The notes: generated by a model from the letters alone, not told the origin. A stretch of 64,000 bases of DNA from JANNPJ01 sp965200525 (GCA_965200525.1 OZ241368.1:5456001-5520000); one strand, 5' to 3'; numbered from the stretch's first letter, positions 35,952 to 44,930 are shown. Made by a program: numbers and translations.

Positions 35952-36268
35952 GGCTGATAGTCTGGTGAACTGACCGACCGGGTTCTGATGGGTTACCTGA
36001 CGAACTCGGTGCGCCAAGTGGAGTCTCTCCCACCCGTCGCCGGGCCTGCCGGGCCGGATCGATTGCCTCGATCCGACCCTCGTGGCCGTACGGCACCGGG
36101 TCCGGTCTGCCTCACCCGTGATGGGTCGAGGCTGCTCCACCCGCTTGTCGGGTGGGGGAGCGCGGTAGCAGTTTGCCGTGCCGCCGTACTTGAGGCTCCT
36201 GCGCGCCCGCGCTCGGGAGCCTTCTCCCATGTGCCGGTGGTCTTCGTCACGGCATGAAGGAGAACCAC
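35952..36268 (+). promoter_or_regulatory. infC leader: Long structured leader of infC-rpmI-rplT
   Basis: A TAGTCT box (35958-35963, TGA-extended) could start a leader of about 300 bases. It contains a hairpin GCTCCACCCG-CTTGT-CGGGTGGGGGAGC (36134-36161) and then a terminator-like stem AGGCTCC with GGGAGCCT (36193-36222). After that come the Shine-Dalgarno AAGGAG (36257-36262) and the AUC start. The layout resembles transcription attenuation of ribosomal protein operons, but I cannot match it to a named leader family. Confidence 0.55.
36192..36224 (+). terminator. Putative attenuator hairpin upstream of infC
   Basis: The stem AGGCTCC/GGAGCCT has an inner GCGC-CC-GCGC helix and a short pyrimidine tail (TTCTCCC). 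It lies 45 bases before the infC start codon, where premature termination would control the operon. Confidence 0.5.
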
Positions 36269-37534
36269 ATCAGCGAGCCCCGGATTAACGACCGTATCCG
36301 CGTCCCTGAGGTGCGGCTGGTCGGCCCCAACGGGGAGCAGGTCGGCATCGTCCGGGTTGAAGACGCGCTGCGTCTCGCCCAGGAGGCCGATCTCGACCTC
36401 GTCGAGGTCGCGCCCCAGGCCCGACCGCCGGTCTGCAAGCTCATGGACTTCGGGAAGTTCAAGTACGAGTCCGCGATCAAGGACCGTGAGGCGCGGAAGA
36501 ACCAGGCGCACACGGTCCTCAAAGAGATCCGACTTCGGCTGAAGATCGACCCGCACGACTACGGCACCAAGAAGGGCCATGTCGAGCGGTTCCTCAACGC
36601 CGGCGACAAGGTCAAGGTCATGATCATGTTCCGTGGCCGTGAGCAGTCACGCCCGGAGATGGGTTATCGCCTGCTCCAGCGGATGGCGGCCGACGTCGCC
36701 GAACTCGGCTACGTCGAGAGCACGCCGAAGCAGGACGGCCGAAACATGATCATGGTCATCGGCCCGCACAAGAAGAAGGCCGAGACCAAGGCCGAGACCA
36801 AGGTCCGGCCGCCGCGCCGGATCGAGGAGGACGTCGAGCTCGAGGCGACGGACGACGCGACCTCGATCGAGACCGACACCGAGACCGCTCCGGCCCCGCC
36901 GGTGCCGGTCGCGGCCAGTGCCGCTCCGGTGCCGGCCGCCCCGGTCTCTGACGAGGAGCCGATCTTCGTGAAGCGGGCTCCGCTGCCGCCGGCCGCCGCG
37001 TCGTCGTCCAGTAGCTCGGCGCCCTCGTCCTACTCGTCGCGCCCGCCGTCGTCGAGCCGACCGCCGTCGAGCGGCACCAGCCGACCGCCGTCGTCGCCGA
37101 GCTCGCGCCCGGCGCCCAGTGGCCGGCCGTCGTCGTCCGGTTCGTCGTACGCGGGGTCGGCCTCCGGTTCGTCGTATGCCGGCCCGTCCTCGGCGCCGTC
37201 CTCCCGGCCGGCTCCGTCCAGCTCTTCGCCGTCGTCCAGTTCGACGACGTCGTCCGCCCCGACCCCGTCGACACCGTCGTCGACGCCGGTCAGTCGCCCG
37301 GCCCCGGCAGTACGGCCCGCGCCGTCCGCCCGACCGGCCCCGACACCCGGCCCGGGAGCAACCCCGGGCACGGCGCCCCGCCCCGGACCCGGCGCCCGGC
37401 CGATGCCCGGCCCGCCGCCGAAGCCCGGCCCGTCGGCCCGGCCCACCCCCAGTCCCACCCCGGCCCCGAGTCCGAAGCCGAAGGACGAGGCGGCCAAGGC
37501 CCCCGAGTCCGAGCAAGCCGCCGCCGACGCCTGA
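36269..37534 (+). CDS. infC: Translation initiation factor IF-3 with long Pro/Ser-rich tail, AUC start
   Basis: IF3 binds the 30S subunit and checks start codons. The first 180 residues are a complete IF3 (EPRINDRIRVPEVRLVGPNG, PPVCKLMDFGK, MFRGREQSRPE). After a lysine-rich stretch, about 235 residues of Pro/Ser/Ala-rich low complexity follow, giving 421 in all instead of about 180-200. The start is taken as ATC at 36269: AAGGAG lies 6 bases before it, and the product then begins ISEPRIND as expected. The in-frame ATG at 36254 lies upstream of the Shine-Dalgarno and has none of its own. Rare AUU/AUC starts are the known basis of infC autoregulation. Confidence 0.9.
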   Translation: MSEPRINDRIRVPEVRLVGPNGEQVGIVRVEDALRLAQEADLDLVEVAPQARPPVCKLMDFGKFKYESAIKDREARKNQAHTVLKEIRLRLKIDPHDYGTKKGHVERFLNAGDKVKVMIMFRGREQSRPEMGYRLLQRMAADVAELGYVESTPKQDGRNMIMVIGPHKKKAETKAETKVRPPRRIEEDVELEATDDATSIETDTETAPAPPVPVAASAAPVPAAPVSDEEPIFVKRAPLPPAAASSSSSSAPSSYSSRPPSSSRPPSSGTSRPPSSPSSRPAPSGRPSSSGSSYAGSASGSSYAGPSSAPSSRPAPSSSSPSSSSTTSSAPTPSTPSSTPVSRPAPAVRPAPSARPAPTPGPGATPGTAPRPGPGARPMPGPPPKPGPSARPTPSPTPAPSPKPKDEAAKAPESEQAAADA

Positions 37535-37621
37535 CGGCAGCTACGAGCGGTGGTCCTTCGGACTCGTCCGGGGGACCACCACCCACCCGCGCAGATTGCG
37601 CGGATCACTGAGGAGACAGAC

Positions 37622-37816
37622 GTGCCGAAGATGAAGACGCACAGCGGTGCGAAGAAGCGCTTCAAGGTGACCGGAAGCGGCAAGCTCAAGCGCGAGCAGG
37701 CCAACCGCCGTCACCTGCTGGAGGGCAAGTCCACGACGCGCACGCGCCGCCTGGCCGCCGACGTCGCGGTGTCGCCCGCCGACGCCAAGAGGGTCAAGCG
37801 CCTGCTCGGTCTCTGA
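37622..37816 (+). CDS. rpmI: 50S ribosomal protein L35
   Basis: The 64-residue basic protein (PKMKTHSGAKKRFKVTGSG, QANRRHLL) is L35. GTG start with GAGGAG about 7 bases upstream. It is the second gene of the conserved infC-rpmI-rplT operon; the in-frame extension to 37550 has no family sequence. Confidence 0.97.
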   Translation: MPKMKTHSGAKKRFKVTGSGKLKREQANRRHLLEGKSTTRTRRLAADVAVSPADAKRVKRLLGL

Positions 37817-37898
37817 TCCTCGTCCTGCTGAAGCCGCACTGCTTCGCACCCATTTGAGCGTCGGCGAGATCGACGCGTAAGAACCAAGGAGACTCCAC

Positions 37899-38279
37899 GT
37901 GGCACGCGTGAAGCGGGCAGTCAACGCCCAGAAGAAGCGTCGAGAGGTTCTCGAGCGCGCCAGCGGTTACCGCGGCCAGCGCTCGCGGCTCTACCGCAAG
38001 GCCAAAGAGCAGGTCACGCACTCGCTCGTCTACTCCTACCGCGACCGTCGGGCGCGCAAGGGAGACTTCCGCCGGCTCTGGATCCAGCGGATCAACGCCG
38101 CGGCCCGCGCCAACGGCATGACCTACAACCGCTTCATCCAGGGCCTGAAGGCGGCCGAGATCGAGGTCGACCGCCGCATGCTGGCCGAGCTGGCCGTGTC
38201 GGACGCCGCCGCGTTCACCGTGCTGGTCACCGCGGCCCGGGCGGCCCTGCCGGCCGTCGCCGACAGCAACGCCGCCTGA
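37899..38279 (+). CDS. rplT: 50S ribosomal protein L20
   Basis: The 126-residue protein shows the L20 signature ARVKRAVNAQKKRR, YRGQRSRLYRKAKEQV and RRLWIQRINAA. L20 binds 23S rRNA early in 50S assembly and in several bacteria represses its own operon. The GTG start has AAGGAG (37886-37891) 7 bases upstream. The spacer from rpmI is 82 bases. Confidence 0.98.
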   Translation: MARVKRAVNAQKKRREVLERASGYRGQRSRLYRKAKEQVTHSLVYSYRDRRARKGDFRRLWIQRINAAARANGMTYNRFIQGLKAAEIEVDRRMLAELAVSDAAAFTVLVTAARAALPAVADSNAA

Positions 38280-38316
38280 GGAAGTTCGGCCTGAGCACCA
38301 CCGGCTGAGCACCACG

Positions 38317-39315
38317 ATGCCCACGGAACGCCCGGAGCAGGAACTGCTGTCCAACCCTCGGTCCGACCGGGTGAAGGCAGTGGCCCGGCTGTCCGGGCGT
38401 TCCGCGCGTCTGCGGGCCGGCCGGTTCGTGGTCGAGGGCCCGCAGGCGGTTCGGGAGGCGGTCCGGCGTCAGCTCGAGTCCCGTTCCGTCCCGGTCGAAG
38501 CGGGCGGGCGGCTGCGCGAGCTCTACGCCACCGCCTCGGCGGCCGAACGGCATCCGGAGATCCTCACCGACGCGGCCGGCGTCGGGGTACCGGCCCGGCT
38601 GGTCACCGACGAGGTGTTCCAGGCGATGCTGGCCGACGCCGGCACCCTCAGCCCGCAGGGGCTGCTGGCCGTCTGCGACCTGGTCGGGGCCGACCTCGGC
38701 GCCGTTCTGGCCGGCCGGCCCCGGCTGGTCGCGGTGCTGTCCCAGGTTCGCGACCCGGGCAACGCCGGCACGGTGATCCGGGCCGCCGACGCGGCCGGGG
38801 CGGACGCCGTGGTGCTGACCGACGCGAGTGTCGACGTCCACAACTCGAAGGCCGTCCGGGCCACCGCCGGCAGCCTGTTCCACCTTCCCGTGGTCACCGG
38901 AGTGCCGCTGGCCGAGGTGGTCGCGGCGCTGCGGGCGGCCGGGTCCTGGGTGCTGGCCGCGGACGGCGCCGGCCCGATCGACCTGGACGACCTGGCCGAC
39001 GAAGCCGACGAAGCCGACGACGCCGACGGCCTCACGGGCACCCTGGCCGGGCCGGTGGCCTGGGTCTTCGGCAACGAGGCGTGGGGCCTGCCGGACGCCG
39101 ACCGGGCCCTGGCCGACGCCGTCGTCCGGGTTCCGGTGCACGGCCGGGCCGAGAGCCTCAACCTGGCCACCGCGGCCACCGTCTGCCTGTACGCCACCAC
39201 CCGGGCCCAGCGCTCGGCCCAGCGCTCGGCCGAGCGATCGGCCCGGCGAAAAAAACACCTGGCGCAGTCTGAGAGGATCGAAGAGTGCCCGGAACCAAGG
39301 ATTACGACCCGGTAG
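38317..39315 (+). CDS. SpoU/TrmH family RNA 2'-O-methyltransferase
   Basis: The 332-residue protein has an N-terminal substrate-binding domain (FVVEGPQAVREAV) and a SPOUT knot: RDPGNAGTVIRAADAAGAD, WVFGNEAWGLP and VPVHGRAESLNLATAA. Homologs next to rplT methylate 23S rRNA, but the exact nucleotide cannot be read from sequence. An acidic insertion DEADEADDADG lies around 230. The C-terminal basic tail (RSAQRSAERSARRKK) overlaps the pheS start by 31 bases, so pheS signals lie inside this gene. Confidence 0.9.
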   Translation: MPTERPEQELLSNPRSDRVKAVARLSGRSARLRAGRFVVEGPQAVREAVRRQLESRSVPVEAGGRLRELYATASAAERHPEILTDAAGVGVPARLVTDEVFQAMLADAGTLSPQGLLAVCDLVGADLGAVLAGRPRLVAVLSQVRDPGNAGTVIRAADAAGADAVVLTDASVDVHNSKAVRATAGSLFHLPVVTGVPLAEVVAALRAAGSWVLAADGAGPIDLDDLADEADEADDADGLTGTLAGPVAWVFGNEAWGLPDADRALADAVVRVPVHGRAESLNLATAATVCLYATTRAQRSAQRSAERSARRKKHLAQSERIEECPEPRITTR

Positions 39316-40376
39316 AGGTAGCGGTGCTCTCGGAGGCAGAACTGGCCCGATTCGTGGCCGAGGCGCTGGCCGCGATCAAGGACGCCGGAGACCTCGACCA
39401 GCTCAAGCAGGCTCGCCTCGACCACACCGGCGACCGCAGCCCGCTCGCGCTGGCCAACCGTGAGATCGCCGCCCTGCCGCCGGCCGCCCGCAAGGACGCC
39501 GGCAAGCGGGTCGGCGCGTCGCGGGCCGAGGTCGGCCGGGCCCTGGCCGCCCGCCAGGGGGAGCTCGAGGTCGAGCGCGACGCTCGGGTGCTGGCCGAGG
39601 AGACGGTCGACGTCACCCTGCCGGTGGACCGCCGTCCGATCGGAGCCCGGCACCCGCTGGAGACGATCAGCGAGCGGATCTGCGACATCTTCGTAGGCAT
39701 GGGCTGGGAGGTGGCCGAAGGCCCGGAGGTCGAGGCCGAGTGGTTCAACTTCGACGCGCTCAACTTCGGCCCCGACCACCCGGCCCGCCAGATGCAGGAC
39801 ACCTTCTTCGTCGATCCGCCGGAGAACGGCTTGGTGCTGCGCACCCACACCTCGCCGGTGCAGGCCCGCACGCTGCTCGAGCGCGGGGCCCCGGCCTACG
39901 TGATCTGCCCGGGCCGGGTGTACCGGACCGACGAGCTGGACGCCACCCACAGCCCGGTGTTCACCCAGGTCGAAGGGCTCGCGGTCGACGAGGGCCTGAC
40001 CATGGCCCACCTGAAGGGCACCCTGGACCACTTCGTCCAGGCGATGTTCGGCGACGGCATCGTGACCCGGTTGCGGCCCAACTTCTTCCCCTTCACCGAG
40101 CCGAGCGCCGAGCTCGACCTACGCTGTTTCGTCTGTGCCGGCGACGACCCGAACTGCCGGGCCTGCCGGGGCTCGGGCTGGATCGAGTGGGGTGGCTGCG
40201 GCATGGTCAACCCGAACGTGCTGACCGCCTGCGGCGTTGACCCGGAGCGCTACACCGGTTTCGCCTTCGGCGTCGGCGTGGAACGGGCCCTGATGTTCCG
40301 CAACGGGGTCGAGGACATGCGCGACATGCTCGAGGGCGACGTCCGCTTCAGTCAGCACTACGGCATGGAGTCCTGA
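39285..40376 (+). CDS. pheS: Phenylalanyl-tRNA synthetase alpha subunit
   Basis: PheS is the catalytic class II subunit of the alpha2-beta2 synthetase, 363 residues. An N-terminal coiled coil (about 15-90) precedes the core with RHPLETISERI, THTSPVQARTL, GRVYRTDELDATHSPVFTQ and the C-terminal GFAFGVGVERALM. The GTG start has GAGAGG about 8 bases upstream. A Cys-rich segment (CFVCAGDDPNCRACRGSGW) could bind metal. pheT starts one base after its stop. Confidence 0.97.
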   Translation: MPGTKDYDPVEVAVLSEAELARFVAEALAAIKDAGDLDQLKQARLDHTGDRSPLALANREIAALPPAARKDAGKRVGASRAEVGRALAARQGELEVERDARVLAEETVDVTLPVDRRPIGARHPLETISERICDIFVGMGWEVAEGPEVEAEWFNFDALNFGPDHPARQMQDTFFVDPPENGLVLRTHTSPVQARTLLERGAPAYVICPGRVYRTDELDATHSPVFTQVEGLAVDEGLTMAHLKGTLDHFVQAMFGDGIVTRLRPNFFPFTEPSAELDLRCFVCAGDDPNCRACRGSGWIEWGGCGMVNPNVLTACGVDPERYTGFAFGVGVERALMFRNGVEDMRDMLEGDVRFSQHYGMES

Positions 40377-40377
40377 G

Positions 40378-42951
40378 ATGCGCGCGCCCCTGAACTGGCT
40401 CCGCGAGTACGTCGAGCTGCCCGAGTCGGCGACCGCGCTGCAGGTGTCGGCCGACCTGGTCCGGGTCGGCCTCGAGGAGGAGGCGATCCACGGCGGCGAC
40501 GTCACCGGGCCGCTGGTGGTCGGTGCGGTGCTCGACTTCGTGGCCGAGCCGCAGAAGAACGGCAAGACCATCCGCTGGTGCTCGGTGGACGTCGGCGAGC
40601 ACGGCATCCCGCTGCCTGAGGGCGGTTTCGGCCCGCGCGGCATCGTCTGCGGGGCCGGTAACTTCGTCGTCGGCGACAAGGTCGTGGTCTGCCTGCCCGG
40701 CGCGGTGCTGCCCGGCGGCTTCGCGATCGCGGCCCGCAAGACCTACGGCCACGTGTCGGACGGCATGATCTGCTCGGCCCGCGAGCTGGGGCTGGGCGAC
40801 GACCACGCCGGGATCATCCGGCTGGTCGAGTGGGGGATGGACGACGTCCCGGCCGGTACCGACGCGATCGCGCTGCTCGGCCTGGCCGAGGAGACGGTCG
40901 AGGTCGAGGTGACGCCGGACCGCGGCTACGCGCTCAGCCTGCGGGGCATCGCCCGGGAGTACCGGCACGCGACCGGGGCCACCTTCACCGACCCGGCCCT
41001 GGTCGAGGTGCCGCCGGCCACCCCGGACGGTTTCGAGGTCCGGATCGTGGACGACGCGCCGATCCGCGGGCAGGCCGGCTGCGACCGGTACGTGGCCCGG
41101 GTCGTGCGCGGGGTCGACGTCAACGCGACGTCGCCGCGCTGGCTGCAGCGCCGGCTGGAACAGGCCGGGATGCGGCCGATCTCGCTGGCGGTCGACGTCA
41201 CCAACTACGTGATGCTGGCCGTCGGCCAGCCGCTGCACGCGTTCGACCTCGGCCGGCTGAACGCCCCGATCGTGGTCCGCCGGGCCCGGGCCGGGGAGAA
41301 GCTGACCACCCTGGACGACGTCGAGCGCACCCTGGTCGCGGAAGATCTGCTGATCACCGACAGCCCGGCCGACCCGGCCGGCCCGGCGGCCGGCAGCCGG
41401 GTGCTGGCCCTGGCCGGTGTGATGGGCGGAGCCGGCAGCGAGGTCTGGGAGCAGACCACCGACCTGCTGATCGAGTCCGCCCACTTCGACCCGGTGACCG
41501 TGGCCCGTACCGCCCGTCGGCAGAAGCTGTCCACCGAGGCCGCCCGCCGGTACGAGCGCGGCGTCGACACCGACCTGGCCGACAAGGCGGCCGAGCTGGC
41601 CGTCCGGCTGCTGGTGGAGTTCGGCGGCGGCACGCCGGGACCGGTGACCGACGTCGGTGAGCCCGGCCAGGGCGCGGTGATCCGGATGCCCTGGGACCGG
41701 CCCAACCGGGTGACCGGCTGCGAGTGGACCCAGGACGAGGTGATCGACAGCCTGATCGAGATCGGCTGCGAGGTCGCCGTGCTCTCCTCCGGCGAGGACC
41801 ACGAGGTCGAGGAGCTGGCCGTGCTGGCCCCGACCTGGCGGCCCGACCTGCGGGTCGGCGTCGACCTGGTCGAGGAGGTGGCCCGGCTGCGCGGCTACGA
41901 CCAGATCCCCTCGGTGCTGCCGGTGGCGCCGTCCGGTCGCGGGCTGACCCACGGCCAGCAGGTGCGCCGGTCGGTGGCCCGGGCCCTGGCCGACCACGGT
42001 CTGGTCCAGATCCTGACCTACCCGTTCGTCGGGCCGGGCGTTCACGACGCCTTCGGCCTGCCCGCCGACGACCCCCGCCGGCAGGCCGTGAAGCTGGCCA
42101 ACCCGCTGTCCGACGAGCAGCCCTACCTACGGACGTCGCTGCTGTCGACCCTGGTCGAGGGCCTGCGCCGCAACGTCGGGCGCGGGTTCACCGATCTCGG
42201 CCTGTTCGAGCTGGGCTCGGTCACCCGGCCCGACCCGCAGGCCGGGCCGGCCGGCCGGCCCTCGGTCGCCGGGCGGCCCTCCGACGACGAGCTGGCCGCG
42301 CTCATCGCCGCGATCCCGCACCAGCCGCTGCGGGCCGCGGTGGTGCTCACCGGGCTGCGCGACCTGCCCGGCTGGCACGGCCCGGCCCGGGCCGCCGACT
42401 GGTCCGACGCGATCGAGGCCGCGGTGCTGATCGCCCGGACCGTGGGGCTCAGCCCGGTGGTCACCCCGGACCGCGATCACGCGCCCTGGCACCCGGGCCG
42501 CTGCGCCCGGCTGGAGATCGACGGCGTGCTCTTCGGGCACGCCGGCGAGCTGCACCCGAAGGTGGTCGCCGCCCTGGGGCTGCCGGCCCGCACGGTCGCG
42601 GCCGAGGTCGATCTGGACGTTCTGATCGCCGCCTCGGGGGCGATCGTCGCGGCCGAGCCGATCTCGACCTTCCCGCTGGCCAAAGAGGACGTCGCGCTGG
42701 TGGTCGACGAGAGCGTGCCGGCGGCCACGGTCGAGGCCGCCCTGATCGAGGGGGCGGGCGAGCTGCTGGAGTCGATCCGGCTGTTCGACGTCTACACCCG
42801 CCCGCCGATCCGGCCCGGTCAACGCTCGCTGGCCTTTGCCCTGCGGTTCCGAGCCTCCGACCGGACCCTCACCGCGGACGAGACCCTGGCCGCCCGGGAC
42901 GCCGCGGTCGCCGCGGCGACCGCCCGCACCGGTGCGGTGCTGCGCAGCTGA
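40378..42951 (+). CDS. pheT: Phenylalanyl-tRNA synthetase beta subunit
   Basis: The 857-residue beta subunit carries the EMAP-II-like tRNA-binding domain (KTIRWCSVDVG, IVCGAGNF), the B3/B4 editing domain (YVARVVRGV), B5, a pseudo-catalytic core and the C-terminal anticodon-binding domain (VYTRPPIRPGQRSLAFALRFR). GGAG lies 8 bases before the ATG. Length and domain order are normal. Confidence 0.97.
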   Translation: MRAPLNWLREYVELPESATALQVSADLVRVGLEEEAIHGGDVTGPLVVGAVLDFVAEPQKNGKTIRWCSVDVGEHGIPLPEGGFGPRGIVCGAGNFVVGDKVVVCLPGAVLPGGFAIAARKTYGHVSDGMICSARELGLGDDHAGIIRLVEWGMDDVPAGTDAIALLGLAEETVEVEVTPDRGYALSLRGIAREYRHATGATFTDPALVEVPPATPDGFEVRIVDDAPIRGQAGCDRYVARVVRGVDVNATSPRWLQRRLEQAGMRPISLAVDVTNYVMLAVGQPLHAFDLGRLNAPIVVRRARAGEKLTTLDDVERTLVAEDLLITDSPADPAGPAAGSRVLALAGVMGGAGSEVWEQTTDLLIESAHFDPVTVARTARRQKLSTEAARRYERGVDTDLADKAAELAVRLLVEFGGGTPGPVTDVGEPGQGAVIRMPWDRPNRVTGCEWTQDEVIDSLIEIGCEVAVLSSGEDHEVEELAVLAPTWRPDLRVGVDLVEEVARLRGYDQIPSVLPVAPSGRGLTHGQQVRRSVARALADHGLVQILTYPFVGPGVHDAFGLPADDPRRQAVKLANPLSDEQPYLRTSLLSTLVEGLRRNVGRGFTDLGLFELGSVTRPDPQAGPAGRPSVAGRPSDDELAALIAAIPHQPLRAAVVLTGLRDLPGWHGPARAADWSDAIEAAVLIARTVGLSPVVTPDRDHAPWHPGRCARLEIDGVLFGHAGELHPKVVAALGLPARTVAAEVDLDVLIAASGAIVAAEPISTFPLAKEDVALVVDESVPAATVEAALIEGAGELLESIRLFDVYTRPPIRPGQRSLAFALRFRASDRTLTADETLAARDAAVAAATARTGAVLRS

Positions 42952-42953
42952 AC

Positions 42954-43793
42954 GTGACCACACCCGCGCCGGCCCGGACGGCGCTGGTCAGCGGGGCGAA
43001 CCGGGGCCTGGGCCGGTTGCTGGCGCTGGCCCTGGGCCAGAGCGGCGTGGCCGTCGGCCTGCTCGGCCGCTCGCTGCCCGGCCTGACCGTGGTCGCCAAC
43101 GAGATCACCTCGGCCGGCGGCCGGGCCGCGGTGGCGGTCGCCGACGTCCGCGAGTTCAACGAGGTCCGGGTGGCCGTGGCCGACCTCGAGTACGAGCTCG
43201 GCGCCGGCACCGATCTGCTGGTGAACAACGCCGGTCTGATCGAGAGCGTCGAGGTGCCGGTCTGGCAGGCCGACCCGGACGACTGGTGGGACGTCGTCGA
43301 GACCGACCTGCGCGGGCCGTTCAACCTGATCCGGGCGGTGGTGCCGGGCATGGTCGAGCGCGGCGGCGGCCGGGTGGCCGGCCTCAACTCCGGGGCCGGA
43401 GCCAACGACCGGGAGATCTACTCGGCCTACTGCGCGGCCAAGGCCGGCATGTTCCGGCTCACCGGCAACCTGCACCTGGCCGGCCACGATCAGGGCCTGC
43501 GGGCCTTCGAGCTGTCGCCCGGCGTGGTCCGCACCGAGATGACGGCCGCGATGGCCATGCATGATCGACGGACCGACTGGACGCCGGCCGAGGCCCTGGT
43601 CGAGCTGCTCCTGGCGGTGGCCGCGGGCGATCTCGACCCCTGGTCCGGCTGCTTCCTGCGGGCCGGTGTCGACACCCCCGAGTCGCTGCGGGCCAGCGCG
43701 GTTGAGTTGGCAAGGGGGCCGGGCCCGGTGCCCGCCCCGGCCCGGCGCCTGGGCGTGCTGCCCTGGGGTGACGGCGACCCGCTGGGCTTGTGA
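42954..43793 (+). CDS. Short-chain dehydrogenase/reductase
   Basis: The 279-residue SDR-family NAD(P)-dependent oxidoreductase has the cofactor loop SGANRGLG, NNAG, and the catalytic YxxxK in AYCAAKAG. The usual catalytic serine falls in GLNSGAGAND. Substrate is unknown. The GTG is 2 bases after the pheT stop, without an obvious Shine-Dalgarno, so it is probably coupled to pheT. Confidence 0.88.
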   Translation: MTTPAPARTALVSGANRGLGRLLALALGQSGVAVGLLGRSLPGLTVVANEITSAGGRAAVAVADVREFNEVRVAVADLEYELGAGTDLLVNNAGLIESVEVPVWQADPDDWWDVVETDLRGPFNLIRAVVPGMVERGGGRVAGLNSGAGANDREIYSAYCAAKAGMFRLTGNLHLAGHDQGLRAFELSPGVVRTEMTAAMAMHDRRTDWTPAEALVELLLAVAAGDLDPWSGCFLRAGVDTPESLRASAVELARGPGPVPAPARRLGVLPWGDGDPLGL

Positions 43794-43802
43794 ACGGCCG
43801 GT

Positions 43803-43850
43803 AAAATCCATGCATAGAATTCCATTCAGGTGTATAGTCATGCGTCATGG
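43803..43850 (+). promoter_or_regulatory. Probable ArgR operator (ARG boxes) and argC promoter
   Basis: A distinctly AT-rich island in a GC-rich genome precedes argC. Half-sites TGCAT (43811-43815) and ATTCA (43824-43828) form an imperfect 18-base palindrome like an ARG box. A second TGTAT-type half-site starts at 43831 and overlaps a TATAGT -10 (43833-43838), which is 8 bases from the argC ATG. ArgR is encoded downstream in the same operon, so autogenous arginine repression is a strong inference. Confidence 0.65.
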
Positions 43851-44893
43851 GTATGACTGCGGCGATCGCCGGTGCGAGCGGCTACGCGGGCGGTGAACTG
43901 CTGCGGATCCTGCTCGGGCACCCCGAGATCGAGATCGGCACGCTGACCGCCGGATCGAACGCCGGGTCCCGCCTCGGCGAGCACCAGCCGCACCTGCACC
44001 CGCTGGCCGACCGGGTCCTGGAGCCGACCACCACCGAGACCCTGCGCGGGCACGACATCGTGTTCCTGGCCCTGCCCCACGGGGCCAGCGCCGAGATCGC
44101 CGCGACCCTGCCCGCCGACACCGTCGTGATCGACTGCGGCGCCGACCACCGGCTCGCCGATCCGGCCGCCTGGGCCGAGTTCTACGGCGGCCCGCACGCC
44201 GGCACCTGGGCCTACGGCCTGCCCGAACTGCCGACCGCCGACGGCCGCCGGCAGCGGGAGGCGCTCTCCGGAGCCCGCCGGATCGCCGTCCCCGGCTGTT
44301 ACCCGACGGCGTCCAGCCTGGCCCTGGCCCCCGGGTTCGCGGCCGGCCTGCTCGAGCCGGACGACGTCGTCATCGTGGCCGCCAGCGGCACCTCCGGAGC
44401 CGGAAAGGCAGCCAAGGCCAACCTGATCGGCAGCGAGGTGATGGGCTCGATGAGCCCCTACGGGGTCGGCGGCGTCCACCGGCACACCCCGGAGATCGAG
44501 CAGTGCCTGGGCATGAGCGGCGGCACGCCGGTCCGGGTGTCGTTCACCCCGACGCTGGCCCCGATGGCCCGGGGCATCCTGGCCACCGCCACCGCCCGGC
44601 TCAAGCCCGGGGTCGACCCGGCCGCGGTTCGGCAGGCCTGGCTGGACCTCTACCAGGACGAGCCGTTCGTCCACGTGCTGCCCGAGGGCCGCTGGCCCCG
44701 GACCGCCGACACCCTGGGCGCCAACCTGGCCCTGATTCAGCTCGCGGTCGACGCGCGGGTCGGCCGGGTCGTCGTCGTCAGCGCCATCGACAATCTGACC
44801 AAGGGCACGGCCGGGGGAGCGGTGCAATCCACCAACCTCGCGCTCGACCTGCCCGAAACGCTCGGCCTGCCGGTCACGGGGGTGGCCCCATGA
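43847..44893 (+). CDS. argC: N-acetyl-gamma-glutamyl-phosphate reductase ArgC
   Basis: ArgC reduces N-acetylglutamyl phosphate to the semialdehyde. The 348-residue protein has AIAGASGYAGGELLR, ALPHGAS, the active-site cysteine in VPGCYPT, ASGTSGAGK, GGVHRHTPEI and NLTKGTAGG. The ATG at 43847 is used; ATG 43853 two codons later is possible. It leads the arginine operon. The following gene is not argJ but a small ACT protein, 37 bases downstream. Confidence 0.96.
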   Translation: MGMTAAIAGASGYAGGELLRILLGHPEIEIGTLTAGSNAGSRLGEHQPHLHPLADRVLEPTTTETLRGHDIVFLALPHGASAEIAATLPADTVVIDCGADHRLADPAAWAEFYGGPHAGTWAYGLPELPTADGRRQREALSGARRIAVPGCYPTASSLALAPGFAAGLLEPDDVVIVAASGTSGAGKAAKANLIGSEVMGSMSPYGVGGVHRHTPEIEQCLGMSGGTPVRVSFTPTLAPMARGILATATARLKPGVDPAAVRQAWLDLYQDEPFVHVLPEGRWPRTADTLGANLALIQLAVDARVGRVVVVSAIDNLTKGTAGGAVQSTNLALDLPETLGLPVTGVAP

Positions 44894-44930
44894 AGCTCTT
44901 CCCCGCACGCCCGATCCCCGAGGAGTCCTT

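Noticed and set aside
35988..36257. 89-codon frame covering the infC leader
   Set aside because: No Shine-Dalgarno and no recognisable family; it runs through both hairpins, and the leader structure explains the region better.
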